From Dunaliella salina (Eukaryota > Chlorophyta > Chlorophyceae > Chlamydomonadales > Dunaliellaceae), in NCBI GenBank assembly GCA_002284615.2, contig MU070405.1, forward strand, positions 1 through 18,586: 18,586 bases of DNA, given 5' to 3'. A program made the translations under genes and the position numbers. A model generated the notes under the pieces. It saw only the letters and a list, made by a program, of their open reading frames with translations. It did no database searches and had not been told where the DNA came from. Below, piece after piece: positions 17,854 to 18,586 of this stretch; the first letter of the stretch is position 1; each line of letters opens with the position of its first letter.

Positions 17854-18586
17854 ATGTTGGTTATTCGGTTGGATAAGGTTATCTGCGCTGAAGGCTGGTT
17901 CTGGCCCCGTTTCGAGATAAAAGGGCTCTTCGTGCCAGCCTAAATTTCGCGCTCAAGAATTGTTTGGTCCTCTGTTTCCCTTCACCGTTGACCCCCCTCC
18001 CTTTTCCTCCGCCATCCGCCTTCAGACAAGTGCCATAACAGATGTTGGACATCAATTTCTATTTTTGCCGTGATTGTTAACAATTGCAAGATTGGGAAAC
18101 TCCATGCCCCTTGTTGGTCGCCACCACGGAAAACATTGTTCACAATTTATGTCAGAGAGCGTATTTGAAAACACGGACGGAAAAACTTCCGCTCTGTTCT
18201 CATGACCCCTCCTCTCGCAACCTCCACATATGCAACCCGAGCAACACCGTCCTCCACCAAACTCAGCTGCGTAAGAGAACGCAAGATATGGCCATCTGCA
18301 AAACGTTATGAGCAGGCGCGGCCGGACCGCAGGGCCATTCCCGTCCAAACTGCGCCCAACGATTCGGTTGATCCCAGGACATCACAACTTTCCTGTTGGA
18401 AATTTGGGCATGTATGGCTTAACCTCTAGAATATCGCAACAAAGGACAAGTTCACTCAAAGCTAACGGATTTAAGTGCGAGTGTACTGTGCTCTGCCTGT
18501 TACTTGTATGCCTCTGAGAACTGGAAGATGAGACAGGTACTGATCCTTCACGACACACCACTACAGACACACACACAGACACGCAC
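17854..18586. other. Unassigned right end of window
   Basis: A GATAAAAGGGC stretch at about 17915 looks TATA-like, and a CT-rich stretch follows (17985-18015). Short ORFs exist on both strands (98 codons minus at 18348-18052, 75 codons plus), but none is recognised. If the SDR gene is real, part of this is its intron. The window ends in a short ACAC-rich run. Confidence 0.4.

Overview
This is a eukaryotic nuclear window. The evidence is spliced genes with GT donors and AG acceptors, a 2.7 kb intron full of repeats, long dinucleotide and pentanucleotide microsatellites, decayed LINEs and small inverted-repeat elements. There is no operon structure, rRNA gene or CRISPR array. The long intergenic distances and a non-LTR element that appears to combine RNase H with a restriction-like endonuclease suggest a large repetitive genome. 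A streptophyte or green-algal lineage is plausible, but I cannot name the organism from the sequence.

Three host genes can be recognised, all on the minus strand. (1) A seven-exon DJ-1/PfpI-family gene (Hsp31/glyoxalase III-like, 235 aa) runs from 5375 to 2503. Every exon joins in frame, but the acceptor of intron 2 reads GG instead of AG. (2) A five-exon Yippee gene (112 aa) runs from 14598 to 11069. Its last intron (2,733 nt) holds LINE fragments, microsatellites and G-rich repeats. (3) A single 81-nt last exon at 17451-17531 resembles the C-terminus of RDH11-14-type short-chain dehydrogenases; the rest of that gene probably lies beyond the right edge. The three genes look functionally unrelated: Zn-binding Yippee, methylglyoxal/stress DJ-1, and NAD(P)H oxidoreductase.

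The spaces between genes are mostly mobile DNA. From the left: a 38-40 bp tandem array (1-308); a 191-bp near-perfect foldback (1007-1197); a small triplicated motif (1321-1405); a MITE-like element with 28-bp terminal inverted repeats (1504-1698); and a (TG)n tract. Beyond the DJ-1 gene lies a dispersed repeat with internal inverted repeats (6187-6604, second copy 16870-17230), then a (GAAAA)n tract that is the tail of a decayed RNase H/CCHC/RLE retroelement on the minus strand (6761-8894). Two further 3'-end copies of that element lie at 8895-9014 and 12408-12659. The Yippee last intron also holds the zinc-finger tail of a different LINE on the plus strand (12660-13170). SINE-like B-box sequences occur near 9885-9975 and 16640-16680.

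Most long single-frame ORFs are spurious: they cross microsatellites, foldbacks or the antisense of real exons. The exception worth keeping in view is a 270-codon plus-strand ORF at 10401-11213, which runs antisense across the end of the Yippee gene.
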